A DNA stretch of 64,000 nucleotides, from positions 62,001 to 126,000 of the forward strand of contig NZ_NCXM01000003.1 of assembly GCF_002104765.1 (NCBI RefSeq), written 5' to 3'. The translations under genes were made by a program, and so were the position numbers. Of the stretch, positions 17,812 to 26,353 are shown piece by piece. Below the pieces are notes generated by a model. The model was not told where the DNA came from and did not search any database. It saw only the letters and a list, made by a program, of their open reading frames with translations. This DNA is from Mycolicibacterium vulneris (GTDB taxonomy: Bacteria > Actinomycetota > Actinomycetes > Mycobacteriales > Mycobacteriaceae). How positions within the stretch are numbered: position 1 is the first letter of the stretch; each line of letters opens with the position of its first letter.

Positions 17812-19034
17812 TCGATTTCAGGCAATTTCTGTCACGAGGTGACGGAGTCTGGTGGGGTCAGGCCGCCGCGGAGCCGCGGCCGTTGGTTGACGCGCTGATC
17901 TTACAGAGTGCCCGGATCGGTCCGATCCGGACGTTCACCGGTCTGAGCTGGAACGACCAGCTCGACATCACGATGCCCGGCCGGATGTCGATGGTGTCCT
18001 ATGGCGGGCTTGGTGAGCTCCGCGAACTCAGCAAATCGGGGCGGCTCGACGTGGTGCCCTGTCACTACTCGGCGCTGCCGCGGATGTTCGCCGAGCGCCG
18101 TCTGCCGTGCGATGTCGGGTTGGTCCAGGTGTCACCGCCTGACGCCGAAGGGATGTGCTCACTGGGTGTTGGGGTCGACTATGTCGCGGACGCCATTCCG
18201 CACACGCCGACACTGATCGCTGAGATCAACGCCCAGATGCCGGTCACTCTGGGAACTAAGCCGATATCAGTAGATCGCTTCGCCGCCACCATCAGCACTG
18301 ACCGTCCGCTGCCCGAGGACACACTGCGGGCGCCGGGCGAAGCCGACCGGGTCATCGCCGCCCAGATCGCTCAGCTCATCGACGACGGCGATACCGTTCA
18401 ACTCGGGGTCGGATCGTTGGGTGCGGCCGTGCTCGGCGCACTGGCTTGCCATCAGGATCTGGGCATCCACACGGGGATGATCACCGACGGCCTGCTCCGA
18501 TTGGTCGACGAAGGCGTGGTCACCGGCAAGCATAAGGAGATCGACACCGGCCTGGTTGTCGTGGGGACCGCGCTGGGCTCGGCAGAGCTGTATAAGCGTG
18601 CCGGCGACCTGCCGGTTCGCTTCCTGCCAACCAGTTATACCCATGCACCGCAGGTGCTTTCGCAGCTACGTTCGCTGGTCTCGGTCAACTTCGCCGTCGA
18701 GGTCGATCTCACCGGCCAGGTCGGTGCCGAGGTTAGCCGCGGCGTCTATATCGGTGCCGTCGGGGGTCAGGTGGATTTCGCTAGGGCCGCCGCTTTGACC
18801 GGCAAGCGATCCATCTTCGCGCTGCGGGCGACTTCACACGCCGCCTCGACGATCAAGCCCGCGCTCGAAGGCGGGGTCGTCACGACCACGCGCTCCGACG
18901 TCGACACCGTCGTCACCGAATATGGCGTCGCGAATTTGCGCGGGTGCAGCCTTGGTGAGCGAGCACGCAGGCTCTGCGCGATCGCCGCCCCTGAGTTCCG
19001 TGACCAGCTTGACCGCGAAAGGAGCAGACTGTGA
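17808..19034 (+). CDS. Acetyl-CoA hydrolase/4-hydroxybutyrate CoA-transferase family enzyme
   Basis: This 408-residue protein belongs to the Cat1/Cat2-type CoA-transferase family. Recognisable motifs are LGVGSLGAAVLGAL near 201-214, the catalytic-Glu segment NFAVEVDLTGQVG near 290-302, GAVGGQVDFARAAALTGKR and the C-terminal TEYGVANLRGCSLGERARRL. It would move CoA between a free acid and an acyl-CoA, either activating the substrate or releasing a product acid. GTG at 17808 overlaps the thiolase TGA by 4 bp. A start at 17757 inside the thiolase gene is not favoured. Confidence 0.85.
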   Translation: MIDFRQFLSRGDGVWWGQAAAEPRPLVDALILQSARIGPIRTFTGLSWNDQLDITMPGRMSMVSYGGLGELRELSKSGRLDVVPCHYSALPRMFAERRLPCDVGLVQVSPPDAEGMCSLGVGVDYVADAIPHTPTLIAEINAQMPVTLGTKPISVDRFAATISTDRPLPEDTLRAPGEADRVIAAQIAQLIDDGDTVQLGVGSLGAAVLGALACHQDLGIHTGMITDGLLRLVDEGVVTGKHKEIDTGLVVVGTALGSAELYKRAGDLPVRFLPTSYTHAPQVLSQLRSLVSVNFAVEVDLTGQVGAEVSRGVYIGAVGGQVDFARAAALTGKRSIFALRATSHAASTIKPALEGGVVTTTRSDVDTVVTEYGVANLRGCSLGERARRLCAIAAPEFRDQLDRERSRL

Positions 19035-19972
19035 ATAGATTGCCCGCACATGTCGACATCCGCGAGGTGGGTCCGCGCGACGGCTTTCAGAATGAACCCG
19101 AAACCATCGCCACTGCCGACAAAATCGATCTGATCAACCGGCTGGCGCGGACTGGGCTGCACCGCATCGAAGTTGCCAGTTTCGTGCGACCCGACGTCAT
19201 CCCCCAGCTGTCCGACGGCGTCGAGGTGCTGCGCGGCATCGATGTGCCCGACCATGTATCGCTGATGGTCTTGGTGCCCAACAGCAAAGGACTCGACAAC
19301 GCGCTCGCGGTGCGCGAGACGTTCTCCGAGGTGGCGATCTTCGTCAGCGCGTCGGAGACACACAACAAGAAAAACGTGAACCGAAGCATCGCCGAGTCGA
19401 TGGCAGACAACGAAATTATCGCCAAGCGCATTGTCGCCGAGGATCTGCGCTGCGCTGCCGTCATCGCCACCTCCTACGGTTGTCCCTTTGAGGGCAAGGT
19501 GCCGATGAAGCGGGTGCTCGATATCGCTGAGCAATTCGCAGCCGCGGGCGCCAGCGAGGTCGGGTTCGGCGACACCACCGGGATGGCCAATCCCGCCTAC
19601 GTCGGTGAGTTCTTCGCTGCCGCTATCGAACGGCTGCCCGGCGTAGAGGTCACCGCCCACTTCCACAACACCCGCGGCCAGGGCCTGGCCAATGCTTACG
19701 CCGCGTTGCAGGCCGGATGCACCAGCTTCGAATCCAGCTTCGGCGAACTTGGCGGCTGCCCGGTGCCGGCTGGTTCGACCGGAAACATCGCCTCCGAGGA
19801 TCTGATCAGCATGTTCCAGGAGATGGGCGTGTCCACCGGAATATCACTACCAAGCCTGATTGATGCGGCTCGCGCGGCCCAAAGTGTGCTGGGCCGCAAA
19901 CTCACCAGTCACTCTATCGTCGCCGGCCCGATCAACTGGGCGCCCAACCCGGGCGCTCCGTCCTGCCGCTAA
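19031..19972 (+). CDS. Hydroxymethylglutaryl-CoA lyase-like enzyme
   Basis: The 313-residue TIM-barrel enzyme carries the HMG-CoA lyase signatures: REVGPRDGFQNE at 11-22 (Arg/Asp of the active site), HFHNTRGQGLAN near 210 (metal-binding HxH) and GELGGCPVPAGSTGN near 241-255 (the catalytic Cys loop). It would cleave a 3-hydroxy-3-methyl-branched dicarboxyl-CoA to acetyl-CoA and a ketone or keto acid. Its presence with a thiolase and CoA-transferase suggests a methyl-branched or terpenoid-derived substrate. GTG at 19031 overlaps the upstream TGA by 4 bp. Confidence 0.87.
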   Translation: MNRLPAHVDIREVGPRDGFQNEPETIATADKIDLINRLARTGLHRIEVASFVRPDVIPQLSDGVEVLRGIDVPDHVSLMVLVPNSKGLDNALAVRETFSEVAIFVSASETHNKKNVNRSIAESMADNEIIAKRIVAEDLRCAAVIATSYGCPFEGKVPMKRVLDIAEQFAAAGASEVGFGDTTGMANPAYVGEFFAAAIERLPGVEVTAHFHNTRGQGLANAYAALQAGCTSFESSFGELGGCPVPAGSTGNIASEDLISMFQEMGVSTGISLPSLIDAARAAQSVLGRKLTSHSIVAGPINWAPNPGAPSCR

Positions 19973-20004
19973 GCAGTCCATTCACTCAAAGGAGAGAGCA
20001 GACT

Positions 20005-20763
20005 ATGACCAACCGCGTCGCATTCGTCACCGGCGGAGCCCAAGGCATCGGTCAAGGTATTTCGGAAACGCTGGGCGCCAAAGGGTTTCGGGTCGCAGTC
20101 GCAGACCTCAACCTGGAGGCGGCCGAAGCCACCGCGAAGCGAATTGCCGAGGCCGGCGGTGAAGCCATCGCGGTCCACGTTGATGTGACCGATACGAACT
20201 CGGTACGCGGCGCGGTGAAAACAGTCGCCGACGAGCTCGGGGACATCGAGATCGTGGTGAACAACGCCGGTTGGGACGACTTCATGCCGTTCCTGAAAAC
20301 CTCAGAAGACTTCTGGGACAAGATCCTTGACATCAACTTCAAGGGCGCACTGCGCGTCATCCACGCCGTGGTGCCCGGCATGGTCGAACGCGGGTTCGGC
20401 CGCGTCATCAACATCGGTTCCGATGCCGGCCGCGTCGGGTCCTCATTGGAAGCGGTCTACTCAGGCGCCAAGGGCGGCACCATCGCATTTACCAAGACCC
20501 TGGCCCGTGAGGTGGCGACCAAAGGGGTGACCGCGAACACGGTCTGCCCCGGCCCGACCGACACCCCCGCGCTGCGCAAGTTCGCCGACAGCTCCGGGCA
20601 AGACGCCGACAAGGTGATCGGCGGGATGACCCGCTCCGTGCCTATGAAGCGTTTAGCACAGCCCTCGGACATCGCCGCTGCCGTCGCCTTCTTCGCATCC
20701 GACGCAGCGGAGTACATCACCGGCCAGACGCTGTCGGTCAGCGGCGGCCTCACCATGGCGTAG
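20005..20763 (+). CDS. Short-chain dehydrogenase, BadH-like
   Basis: This 252-residue classical SDR has TGGAQGIGQGIS at 9-20, NNAGWDD near 89-95, IGSDAGRVG with its Ser, YSGAKGG near 152-158 and a C-terminal ITGQTLSVSGGLTMA. The overall sequence resembles 2-hydroxycyclohexanecarboxyl-CoA dehydrogenase (BadH) and other hydroxyacyl-CoA dehydrogenases, though that level of substrate detail is an inference. A strong AAAGGAGAG ribosome site precedes the ATG. It is 32 bp after the lyase gene and is followed immediately by an operator-like palindrome. Confidence 0.85.
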   Translation: MTNRVAFVTGGAQGIGQGISETLGAKGFRVAVADLNLEAAEATAKRIAEAGGEAIAVHVDVTDTNSVRGAVKTVADELGDIEIVVNNAGWDDFMPFLKTSEDFWDKILDINFKGALRVIHAVVPGMVERGFGRVINIGSDAGRVGSSLEAVYSGAKGGTIAFTKTLAREVATKGVTANTVCPGPTDTPALRKFADSSGQDADKVIGGMTRSVPMKRLAQPSDIAAAVAFFASDAAEYITGQTLSVSGGLTMA

Positions 20764-20774
20764 CGGTCAGACCG
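20764..20774. promoter_or_regulatory. Candidate FadR-type operator (perfect palindrome) inside the cluster
   Basis: CGGTCAGACCG is a perfect palindrome around its central base. It lies one base after the SDR stop codon and 28 bp before the next ATG. The core GGTCAGACC is identical to the one at 13420 and the reverse complement of those at 50538 and 59606. Confidence 0.5.
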
Positions 20775-20801
20775 TTGTGCACAAACCAAGGAGGTACATC
20801 A

Positions 20802-21608
20802 ATGGTGCTGTCCGAAAACGGTTCTCCGGTAAGCCTGCGCATCGCGAAATCGGTGGTCGAGATCACGCTCAACCGGCCTCCGGCCAATGCGCTGGGCATG
20901 CCGATCATCGACGGGCTGCACACCGGGCTCGATGCCGCTGACGCGTTGCCCGCCAAGGTCATTGTGGTGTCCTCGGCGCTGACCGGCTTCTTCGCCGCCG
21001 GCGCCGATATCAAGCACATGTCGTCGGTGGACGCGGCATCGTTCGGTGCATACGGTGATGCGCTGCGCGGCGCTGTCGAGCGCCTGGCCGCCCACCCAGC
21101 GGTGTCGGTGGCCGCGGTCGACGGGCTCGCGTTGGGCGGCGGGCTGGAGCTGGCGATGGCGTGCTCGTTGCGCGTCGCCGGTTCATCGGCGCGGCTCGGC
21201 CTGCCTGAGGTCAAGCTCGGCCTCATTCCGGGCGCGGGCGGCACCCAGCGGCTGCCCCACCTGGTCGGCCGCGGGCGGGCCCTAGACATCATGCTCACCG
21301 GCAGGGAGGTGGACGCCGGGGAAGCGTTGCGCATCGGCCTCGTTGACCGGCTTGTGCCGGCGGGCACCGCGGGCGAGGCCGCGCTGGAGCTGGCCCGCGA
21401 ACTGTGCACTGCCTCATCGCCCGCGCAGCGCGCGGTGGTCCGGACAGTGGCCGCGGCGTACGACCGACCGCTGTCGGAGGGTCTGCACTATGAGGCCCAA
21501 CAGGTCCAAGCGGTGTTTGAACAGGGCGAGGCAATCGAGGGCATCCGGGCGTTTATCGACAAGCGCGCCCCCGAATTCGTCGGATCAGAAGGAACTTCCG
21601 ATGATTGA
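20802..21608 (+). CDS. Enoyl-CoA hydratase with both catalytic Glu residues
   Basis: This 268-residue crotonase has GLALGGGLELAMACS near 116-130 and LGLPEVKLGLIPGAGGTQRLPH near 138-159, so both Glu residues equivalent to Glu144 and Glu164 of mitochondrial enoyl-CoA hydratase are present and syn-addition of water is expected. The AAGGAGGTACATCA ribosome site just upstream fixes the ATG at 20802 rather than the in-frame start at 20775, which would overlap the operator. It is the only one of the cluster's three crotonases with a complete hydratase site. It overlaps the next gene by 8 bp. Confidence 0.9.
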   Translation: MVLSENGSPVSLRIAKSVVEITLNRPPANALGMPIIDGLHTGLDAADALPAKVIVVSSALTGFFAAGADIKHMSSVDAASFGAYGDALRGAVERLAAHPAVSVAAVDGLALGGGLELAMACSLRVAGSSARLGLPEVKLGLIPGAGGTQRLPHLVGRGRALDIMLTGREVDAGEALRIGLVDRLVPAGTAGEAALELARELCTASSPAQRAVVRTVAAAYDRPLSEGLHYEAQQVQAVFEQGEAIEGIRAFIDKRAPEFVGSEGTSDD

Positions 21609-22413
21609 CCTCGAACAGCGTTATGAGACGTTGCTTCTCGAGTTCCACGCGGACGCTGTGGTCCAGGTGACGTTGAACCGGCCCGACCGGTGCAACGCGA
21701 TGACAATGCTCATGTTCGAGGAACTCGAATCGGTCGCGCGCGCGATCGGCGACGATCACGACGTCCGGGTGGTGGTCCTGACTGGTGCGGGCCGGGCGTT
21801 CTGCGCGGGCTACGACCTCGACGAGGCCGAGGAATTGGCCTCGTTGTCGGCCCTGGGTATGCTGGATCGTCAGGAGCGGGCCGCCCGCGCGCTCAGCGCC
21901 GTTCGTGCGATACCGGTACCGGTCATCGCTGCGGTGAACGGACCCGCAGCCGGTGGCGGCATGTCGCTTACCCTGATGGCTGACATCCGGCTGGGGTCAC
22001 CTGCGGCGAAGTTCAGTGCCGCGTTCGTACGGATCGGGCTTTCAGCGGGTGACCTGGGCGCCTCCTGGCTGCTGCCCCGGTTGATCGGTCCGTCGGCCGC
22101 CGCGGAAATCGGTTTTACCGGCCGCGTCGTCGAGGCCGATGAGGCAGAACGGCTCGGCCTGCTCAACCGGATGACCAGTCCGGACGACCTCCTCGACCAG
22201 ACGCTGGCGATGGCGGGTCAGATCTGCGCCAACTCTCCGGGCGGCATTCGGATATCCAAACGGGCATTACAAGCCAACATGGAAGTCGCCTCCTTCGCGG
22301 CAGCGCTCGAACTGGAAAACCGCGGGCAGGCACTACTTACGCGCTGCGACGACATGGTCGAGGCGCTGCAGGCCTTCAAAGCCAAGCGACCGCCGAACTT
22401 CTCCGGGCGGTGA
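21601..22413 (+). CDS. Crotonase-family protein lacking hydratase Glu residues (1)
   Basis: The 270-residue protein has the crotonase fold (oxyanion-hole residues in RAFCAGYDLDE and NGPAAGGGMSL), but the positions of the two catalytic Glu residues are Ser (GGMSLTLMAD) and Val (SAAFVRIG). The segment FVRIGLSAGDLGASWLLPRLIG is typical of a distinct mycobacterial EchA subgroup. A simple hydratase role is therefore unlikely; isomerase, hydrolase, C-C lyase or a structural partner role are possible. The ATG at 21601 overlaps the preceding gene by 8 bp. It is followed by a close paralogue, suggesting a heteromer or tandem duplication. Confidence 0.85.
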   Translation: MIDLEQRYETLLLEFHADAVVQVTLNRPDRCNAMTMLMFEELESVARAIGDDHDVRVVVLTGAGRAFCAGYDLDEAEELASLSALGMLDRQERAARALSAVRAIPVPVIAAVNGPAAGGGMSLTLMADIRLGSPAAKFSAAFVRIGLSAGDLGASWLLPRLIGPSAAAEIGFTGRVVEADEAERLGLLNRMTSPDDLLDQTLAMAGQICANSPGGIRISKRALQANMEVASFAAALELENRGQALLTRCDDMVEALQAFKAKRPPNFSGR

Positions 22414-23264
22414 TCATGGGCACTGTCACATCGCAGTGGAATCGAGTGTCGCGGCGCCCGTTTGCCGACGTCCTCGATGAGCTGCGTGCGGCGCATACAC
22501 TGACCTTCGAGGACCACGGCTCGGGCATCGCGGTGATGTCGGTGAACCGCCCGCAACGCGCGAATTCTCAAACGGTTGAGATGTTCGGCGAAATTGCTTG
22601 GGCTACAGCTGTATTGCGCAACGCGCCGCTGCGGGCACTGATCGTCACTGGCGCAGGGGGGAAAGCGTTCTGCACCGGTTTCGATCTAGACGAGATCGAT
22701 GTCCTCACCCGGATGTCGGTGTCAGGCTTCACTGATCTCGTCGAGACGGCCGCCGCTGGATCCACCGGGCTGCGCGCCCTGCCGTATCCAGTCATCGCAG
22801 CGGTCAGTGGCCCGGCGGCCGGCGGTGGTTTGTCATTAGCACTAGCTGCCGACATCCGAATCGCCGACCAGACCGCCAGTTTCAGTGCAGGATTCGTGCG
22901 GGTCGGGCTATCCATCGGCGAGCTCGGGACATCCTGGAACCTGGTCAGGTTGATCGGACCCGGCCGGGCCGCCGAGTTGACCTTTACCGGACGCACGGTG
23001 CGGGCCCCCGAGGCCCAGCGAATCGGACTGGCCGACCGGCTCGCCGAGACGGGCCGCGCACTCGACGCGGCGATCGAGCTGGCCCAAACCATCGCGGAAA
23101 ACTCTGACGACAGCATGAGATCCACCAAAAACGCACTGCTCCGCAATCTCGAGACCAACTCCTTCCAATCCGCGCTCGAGGTGGACACCCGCGGGCAGGC
23201 TCTCGCCATTCAGGTGCCTACGACCCGCAGCGCTCTGGCGAGCCTGCAGGAGCAGACGCAATGA
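22410..23264 (+). CDS. Crotonase-family protein lacking hydratase Glu residues (2)
   Basis: This 284-residue crotonase is a paralogue of the preceding gene: SGPAAGGGLSLALAADIRIAD and SAGFVRVGLSIGELGTSWNLVRLIG align directly, again with Ser and Val in place of the two catalytic Glu residues. It carries about 30 extra N-terminal residues including a basic start (GTVTSQWNRVSRRP). The start is GTG at 22410 (GTGA overlap with the upstream stop) or ATG at 22416. The pair with 21601 probably acts on a step that is not ordinary hydration. Confidence 0.83.
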   Translation: MIMGTVTSQWNRVSRRPFADVLDELRAAHTLTFEDHGSGIAVMSVNRPQRANSQTVEMFGEIAWATAVLRNAPLRALIVTGAGGKAFCTGFDLDEIDVLTRMSVSGFTDLVETAAAGSTGLRALPYPVIAAVSGPAAGGGLSLALAADIRIADQTASFSAGFVRVGLSIGELGTSWNLVRLIGPGRAAELTFTGRTVRAPEAQRIGLADRLAETGRALDAAIELAQTIAENSDDSMRSTKNALLRNLETNSFQSALEVDTRGQALAIQVPTTRSALASLQEQTQ

Positions 23265-24193
23265 CCGGATCAGGAGAGCTCTCAGCAGGGCTCGGTCCCG
23301 CTGACGACCTCCGGCACCGGTCGGTCGCCGGAGAGAGAACGCGCGACAGTCTGTTCTGGGAACTGATCATGCCCGAGGAGGAGCTCGGCCTGCAGGTCTA
23401 CCTCTATCTAACTGGCAGCGGGAAGGCCGGCTACAACGTGTGCGTCTGGGGTCCAAACCCAGAGCCGCTAGCACAGCACCTGCACCAAGGGCGGATACCG
23501 GATCACGCTGACCTCGACGACTTCTCATTCGACGGACTCACACTGACGCAGCCCGAGCTGCGGAAATCCTGCATTCTCAATTACCAGCGCGACGACGTGA
23601 AGATCGAGTTCGCCTTCGACGGCATCCACGATGCCTTCAGCTACCACCACAATCCCGACGGACTGCCCCAGTGGTTCGCGGCCAACCGAATCGAGCAAAC
23701 CGGGCGAGTCCGCGGAGCAATCGAAGTCGCCGGCCGACGCATCGACTGGGACCGCATGGGTCACCGCGATCACTCGTGGGGAGTCCGCGACTGGGGCATC
23801 CCACAGCATTGGAAATGGTTCGTCGCCTATACCGAATCGGGCCGTGCGCTCAACGGATGGATTTGGATCGCCAAGGGCGAGTGGGGCTTTGCAGGCTACG
23901 TAGTGCGTGACGGTGTCACCCACCCGATCTGTCACATCGACCACCACGCCGACTACGACGCACAGCTGCGGCAACGTCGATTGCGAGCGACCCTGACGGA
24001 CACCACGGGTGAGCAAACCGAGCTGGAACTCGACGTCTTCGGCGTGATCGAACTACCTACCCACGATAGGCTACAGACTGTCATACGCGAAGGTGCCTGC
24101 CAGGCGGTCATCGACGGTGAACCCGGCGCCGGACAGTTCGAGACCCATTGGCAAGGAAGCTATCTGGACTACCTCGCAGCACAAGGCACCTGA
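23261..24193 (+). CDS. CrtC/AttH-like lipocalin-fold protein of unknown function
   Basis: The 310-residue protein has a recurrent RMGHRDHSWGVRDWG motif near 165-179 plus EFAFDGIHDAFSYHH and NGWIWIAKGEW. These resemble the AttH/CrtC superfamily (hydroxyneurosporene synthase, some Diels-Alderase-like proteins; DUF7064/7065-type entries). Members often act on terpenoid or lipid substrates. There is no signal peptide, so it is cytoplasmic. ATG at 23261 overlaps the preceding TGA, and the next gene's ATG overlaps this stop; the pairing with an APH-like kinase looks deliberate. Function not known. Confidence 0.65.
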   Translation: MTGSGELSAGLGPADDLRHRSVAGERTRDSLFWELIMPEEELGLQVYLYLTGSGKAGYNVCVWGPNPEPLAQHLHQGRIPDHADLDDFSFDGLTLTQPELRKSCILNYQRDDVKIEFAFDGIHDAFSYHHNPDGLPQWFAANRIEQTGRVRGAIEVAGRRIDWDRMGHRDHSWGVRDWGIPQHWKWFVAYTESGRALNGWIWIAKGEWGFAGYVVRDGVTHPICHIDHHADYDAQLRQRRLRATLTDTTGEQTELELDVFGVIELPTHDRLQTVIREGACQAVIDGEPGAGQFETHWQGSYLDYLAAQGT

Positions 24194-25218
24194 TGTGGTC
24201 ATGGTCTGACGCCGAACTGCAACACCTCGGCCGCTTCCTGGCCGACCATCATCTTTGCGGCGCCACGGTCACCGCTGAGGCCATTGGCGACGGGCACTCC
24301 AACCTGACATTTTTGGTGTCAGACGGCCACTCACGCGTGATAGTGCGCCGACCACCCCCGCCGCCGCTACCGCAGGGTGCACACGACGTGTCACGGGAGG
24401 CAACGCTACTCAAGGCGTTATCGCATACTCCTGTACCGACCCCGGCGGTGTTGGCCACCGCTGCGGCCGGTGAGTTGCTCGACGTGCCACTATTTGTGAT
24501 GGAGTTCGTCGATGGCGCCGTGATCACTCAGTCCACCCCGGCACCGGCGCACGACCTAGAAACGCGCCGGCGGATCGGCGAATCATTGGTGGACACCCTC
24601 GCCGAGCTGCACTCGGTACCTTGGCGTGAGGTCGGGCTCGGCGACTTCGGCAAACCGGACGGATTCAACGGCCGCCAAATACGGCGAATGCGATCGCTCA
24701 TCGCGGTCGAGGGAACCCTACCGCCAGCGTTCACCCCGCTGGACACCTGGCTGCAGACAAACCTCCCAGGAGAATCCGCAACGTGCATAGTCCACAACGA
24801 TTTTCGGATCGCCAACACCATCGTCGACATCGCAACAGGTTCGGTCGCTGCCGTGCTTGACTGGGAGCTAGCCACCGTCGGTGATCCGCTCGCCGATCTG
24901 GGGTACTTCCTGACCTCCTACCCTGCGCCGGGGGAGCCGCTGGTCCCAACGTCCGCGATGGGTACCGCGGTGCTCGAGGCCGGCTACCCCAGCCGCCGCG
25001 CGCTGCTCGACCGATACGCCGACCGCACCGGCGCCGATGTGTCGGTCGTCAACTGGTATGCCGCGCTCGCGATGTACAGGCTTGCCGCACTTTATGAATA
25101 CAGCCGCAGGCGGTTTGAAGATGGTGTCGGCGACCCGTACTACGCCGAACCTGGTTTAGTCAGTTCCTTCCTAGCCGCTGGCGAAAAGCTGGCAGCCGAA
25201 AGTTCTGCGTTCGCTTAG
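24193..25218 (+). CDS. APH-fold phosphotransferase family protein
   Basis: This 341-residue kinase-like protein has an N-lobe with IGDGHSNLTFLV and the catalytic loop VHNDFRIANTIV near 197-208 (Asp as base), followed by VLDWELATVGDPLADLG near 219-235 (metal-binding Asp). These mark the aminoglycoside-phosphotransferase/choline-kinase fold. In mycobacteria and related actinomycetes such proteins occur in lipid, sterol and terpene catabolic clusters, so drug resistance is not implied. The ATG at 24193 overlaps the upstream TGA. It is the last gene of the 13-25 kb cluster. Confidence 0.85.
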   Translation: MWSWSDAELQHLGRFLADHHLCGATVTAEAIGDGHSNLTFLVSDGHSRVIVRRPPPPPLPQGAHDVSREATLLKALSHTPVPTPAVLATAAAGELLDVPLFVMEFVDGAVITQSTPAPAHDLETRRRIGESLVDTLAELHSVPWREVGLGDFGKPDGFNGRQIRRMRSLIAVEGTLPPAFTPLDTWLQTNLPGESATCIVHNDFRIANTIVDIATGSVAAVLDWELATVGDPLADLGYFLTSYPAPGEPLVPTSAMGTAVLEAGYPSRRALLDRYADRTGADVSVVNWYAALAMYRLAALYEYSRRRFEDGVGDPYYAEPGLVSSFLAAGEKLAAESSAFA

Positions 25219-25375
25219 TGCCCGTCATGCACTCACCCTTGGTGCCAGCAATATCCCTGGTTAGGGGGACGCGGTCCGTAGACAGTTGCCCTAGCGTGAC
25301 CAAGGACGACCTGTCGTGAATTGAACTCACCACACGGGCGACTCTGAATAGTCCACGCCGCATAGGGAATCAGCC

Positions 25376-25744
25376 ATGAATAGTCCTAGGCCGCTCGCCA
25401 TGACGATAGTCCTCGCCGCTGCGCTCGGTGCCGCTGCCGCGACATCGATCCCCCGGTCGACTGCGGCGCCGGCGCCGCAGGTCGAGTATCTGTATAACGT
25501 CACGGTGCGCCGCCACTTCAACTTTGCCGCTGACGACGCGGTCGCTTACGGCTATGCCCTGTGTGACAAGGTCCGCGCGGGCGAGAGTTACGCCCAGGTG
25601 ATCGGTGACGCCAAGGGTGACGTGACGCCGAATGACGAAGACGCGACCAACTACTTGGTCTCGTATTCGGTCAACTTACTTTGCCCAGACCAGATCTGGC
25701 AGCTGAGGAACTCAGCCGCTGGCTATCAGCCGTCTCCGTCGTGA
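25376..25744 (+). CDS. Small secreted DUF732 protein
   Basis: The 122-residue protein starts with a signal sequence (MNSPRPLAMTIVLAAALGAAAATS, cleavage near AAP at about 32). The mature part has two Cys residues (YGYALCDKVRAG and NLLCPDQIW) in the DUF732 pattern common in mycobacterial exported proteins. It is exported and probably disulfide-linked; function unknown. It is preceded by 157 bp without genes and followed by a small membrane protein, with which it may be co-transcribed. Confidence 0.75.
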   Translation: MNSPRPLAMTIVLAAALGAAAATSIPRSTAAPAPQVEYLYNVTVRRHFNFAADDAVAYGYALCDKVRAGESYAQVIGDAKGDVTPNDEDATNYLVSYSVNLLCPDQIWQLRNSAAGYQPSPS

Positions 25745-25776
25745 GCCCGCTGATGTATGACCACAGGAGTAGCTCG

Positions 25777-26160
25777 ATGCCGGTTTCTCGATCCACGAAC
25801 ATTCGCCACGCCTTCTTCCTGCTCGCCGGCGGTGTGGCTCTGATACTGACGTGGCCCCACGCATTTGAGTGGATGGCTGCTGGTGGAAACATCCTCGATC
25901 CGTTCGCGTTCTTCCGCGATGCGATCGCTGCCGGTGGCACCGCCGCATTCTTGGCCATCGACATGGCCATCGCCTGGCTGGTGTTCATGGTGTGGGTCGT
26001 GACGGATAGCAAGCGCATCGGGCTGGGGTACAAATGGGGCTGGGCCTTCGTCGCCATGTCCTATGTCGGTGTCTCCTTGGCGTTCCCGGTGTACCTCGTC
26101 GCGCGAGAACGATTCCTGGCCAAGCAGTCCCGCCAAGCAGTCGAGGCGGCACCCTTTTGA
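25777..26160 (+). CDS. Small membrane protein, DUF2834-like
   Basis: The 127-residue product has three predicted membrane helices (about 10-27, 52-72 and 88-108). Its arrangement, with AFEWMAAGGNILDPFAFFRDA between helices 1 and 2 and MVWVVTDSKRIG, resembles DUF2834 proteins. ATG at 25777 is preceded by AGGAGTAGCTCG and is preferred to ATG at 25753. Role unknown. Confidence 0.7.
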   Translation: MPVSRSTNIRHAFFLLAGGVALILTWPHAFEWMAAGGNILDPFAFFRDAIAAGGTAAFLAIDMAIAWLVFMVWVVTDSKRIGLGYKWGWAFVAMSYVGVSLAFPVYLVARERFLAKQSRQAVEAAPF

Positions 26161-26353
26161 CGCGGACGGGGCCGGATACGTAGCAGAGCCCGCCTGCGGC
26201 TCGGTCTAGCCGCGCATTTGAACAGATTTCGATCCTCGCGACGACGCAATTCTCGACGCGAGTTGGACGATTCACGCAGCAACACGACTCGAACGTCAAC
26301 CGTCAGTGGATGCGTGCGTGGCGCCAAAGGGAGCACCGCGCGGTGTGAAGGCC

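Noticed and set aside
24203..24211. GGTCTGACG, a near match to the shared operator
   Set aside because: It is inside the coding start of the APH-like gene and its right half-site is imperfect; probably chance.
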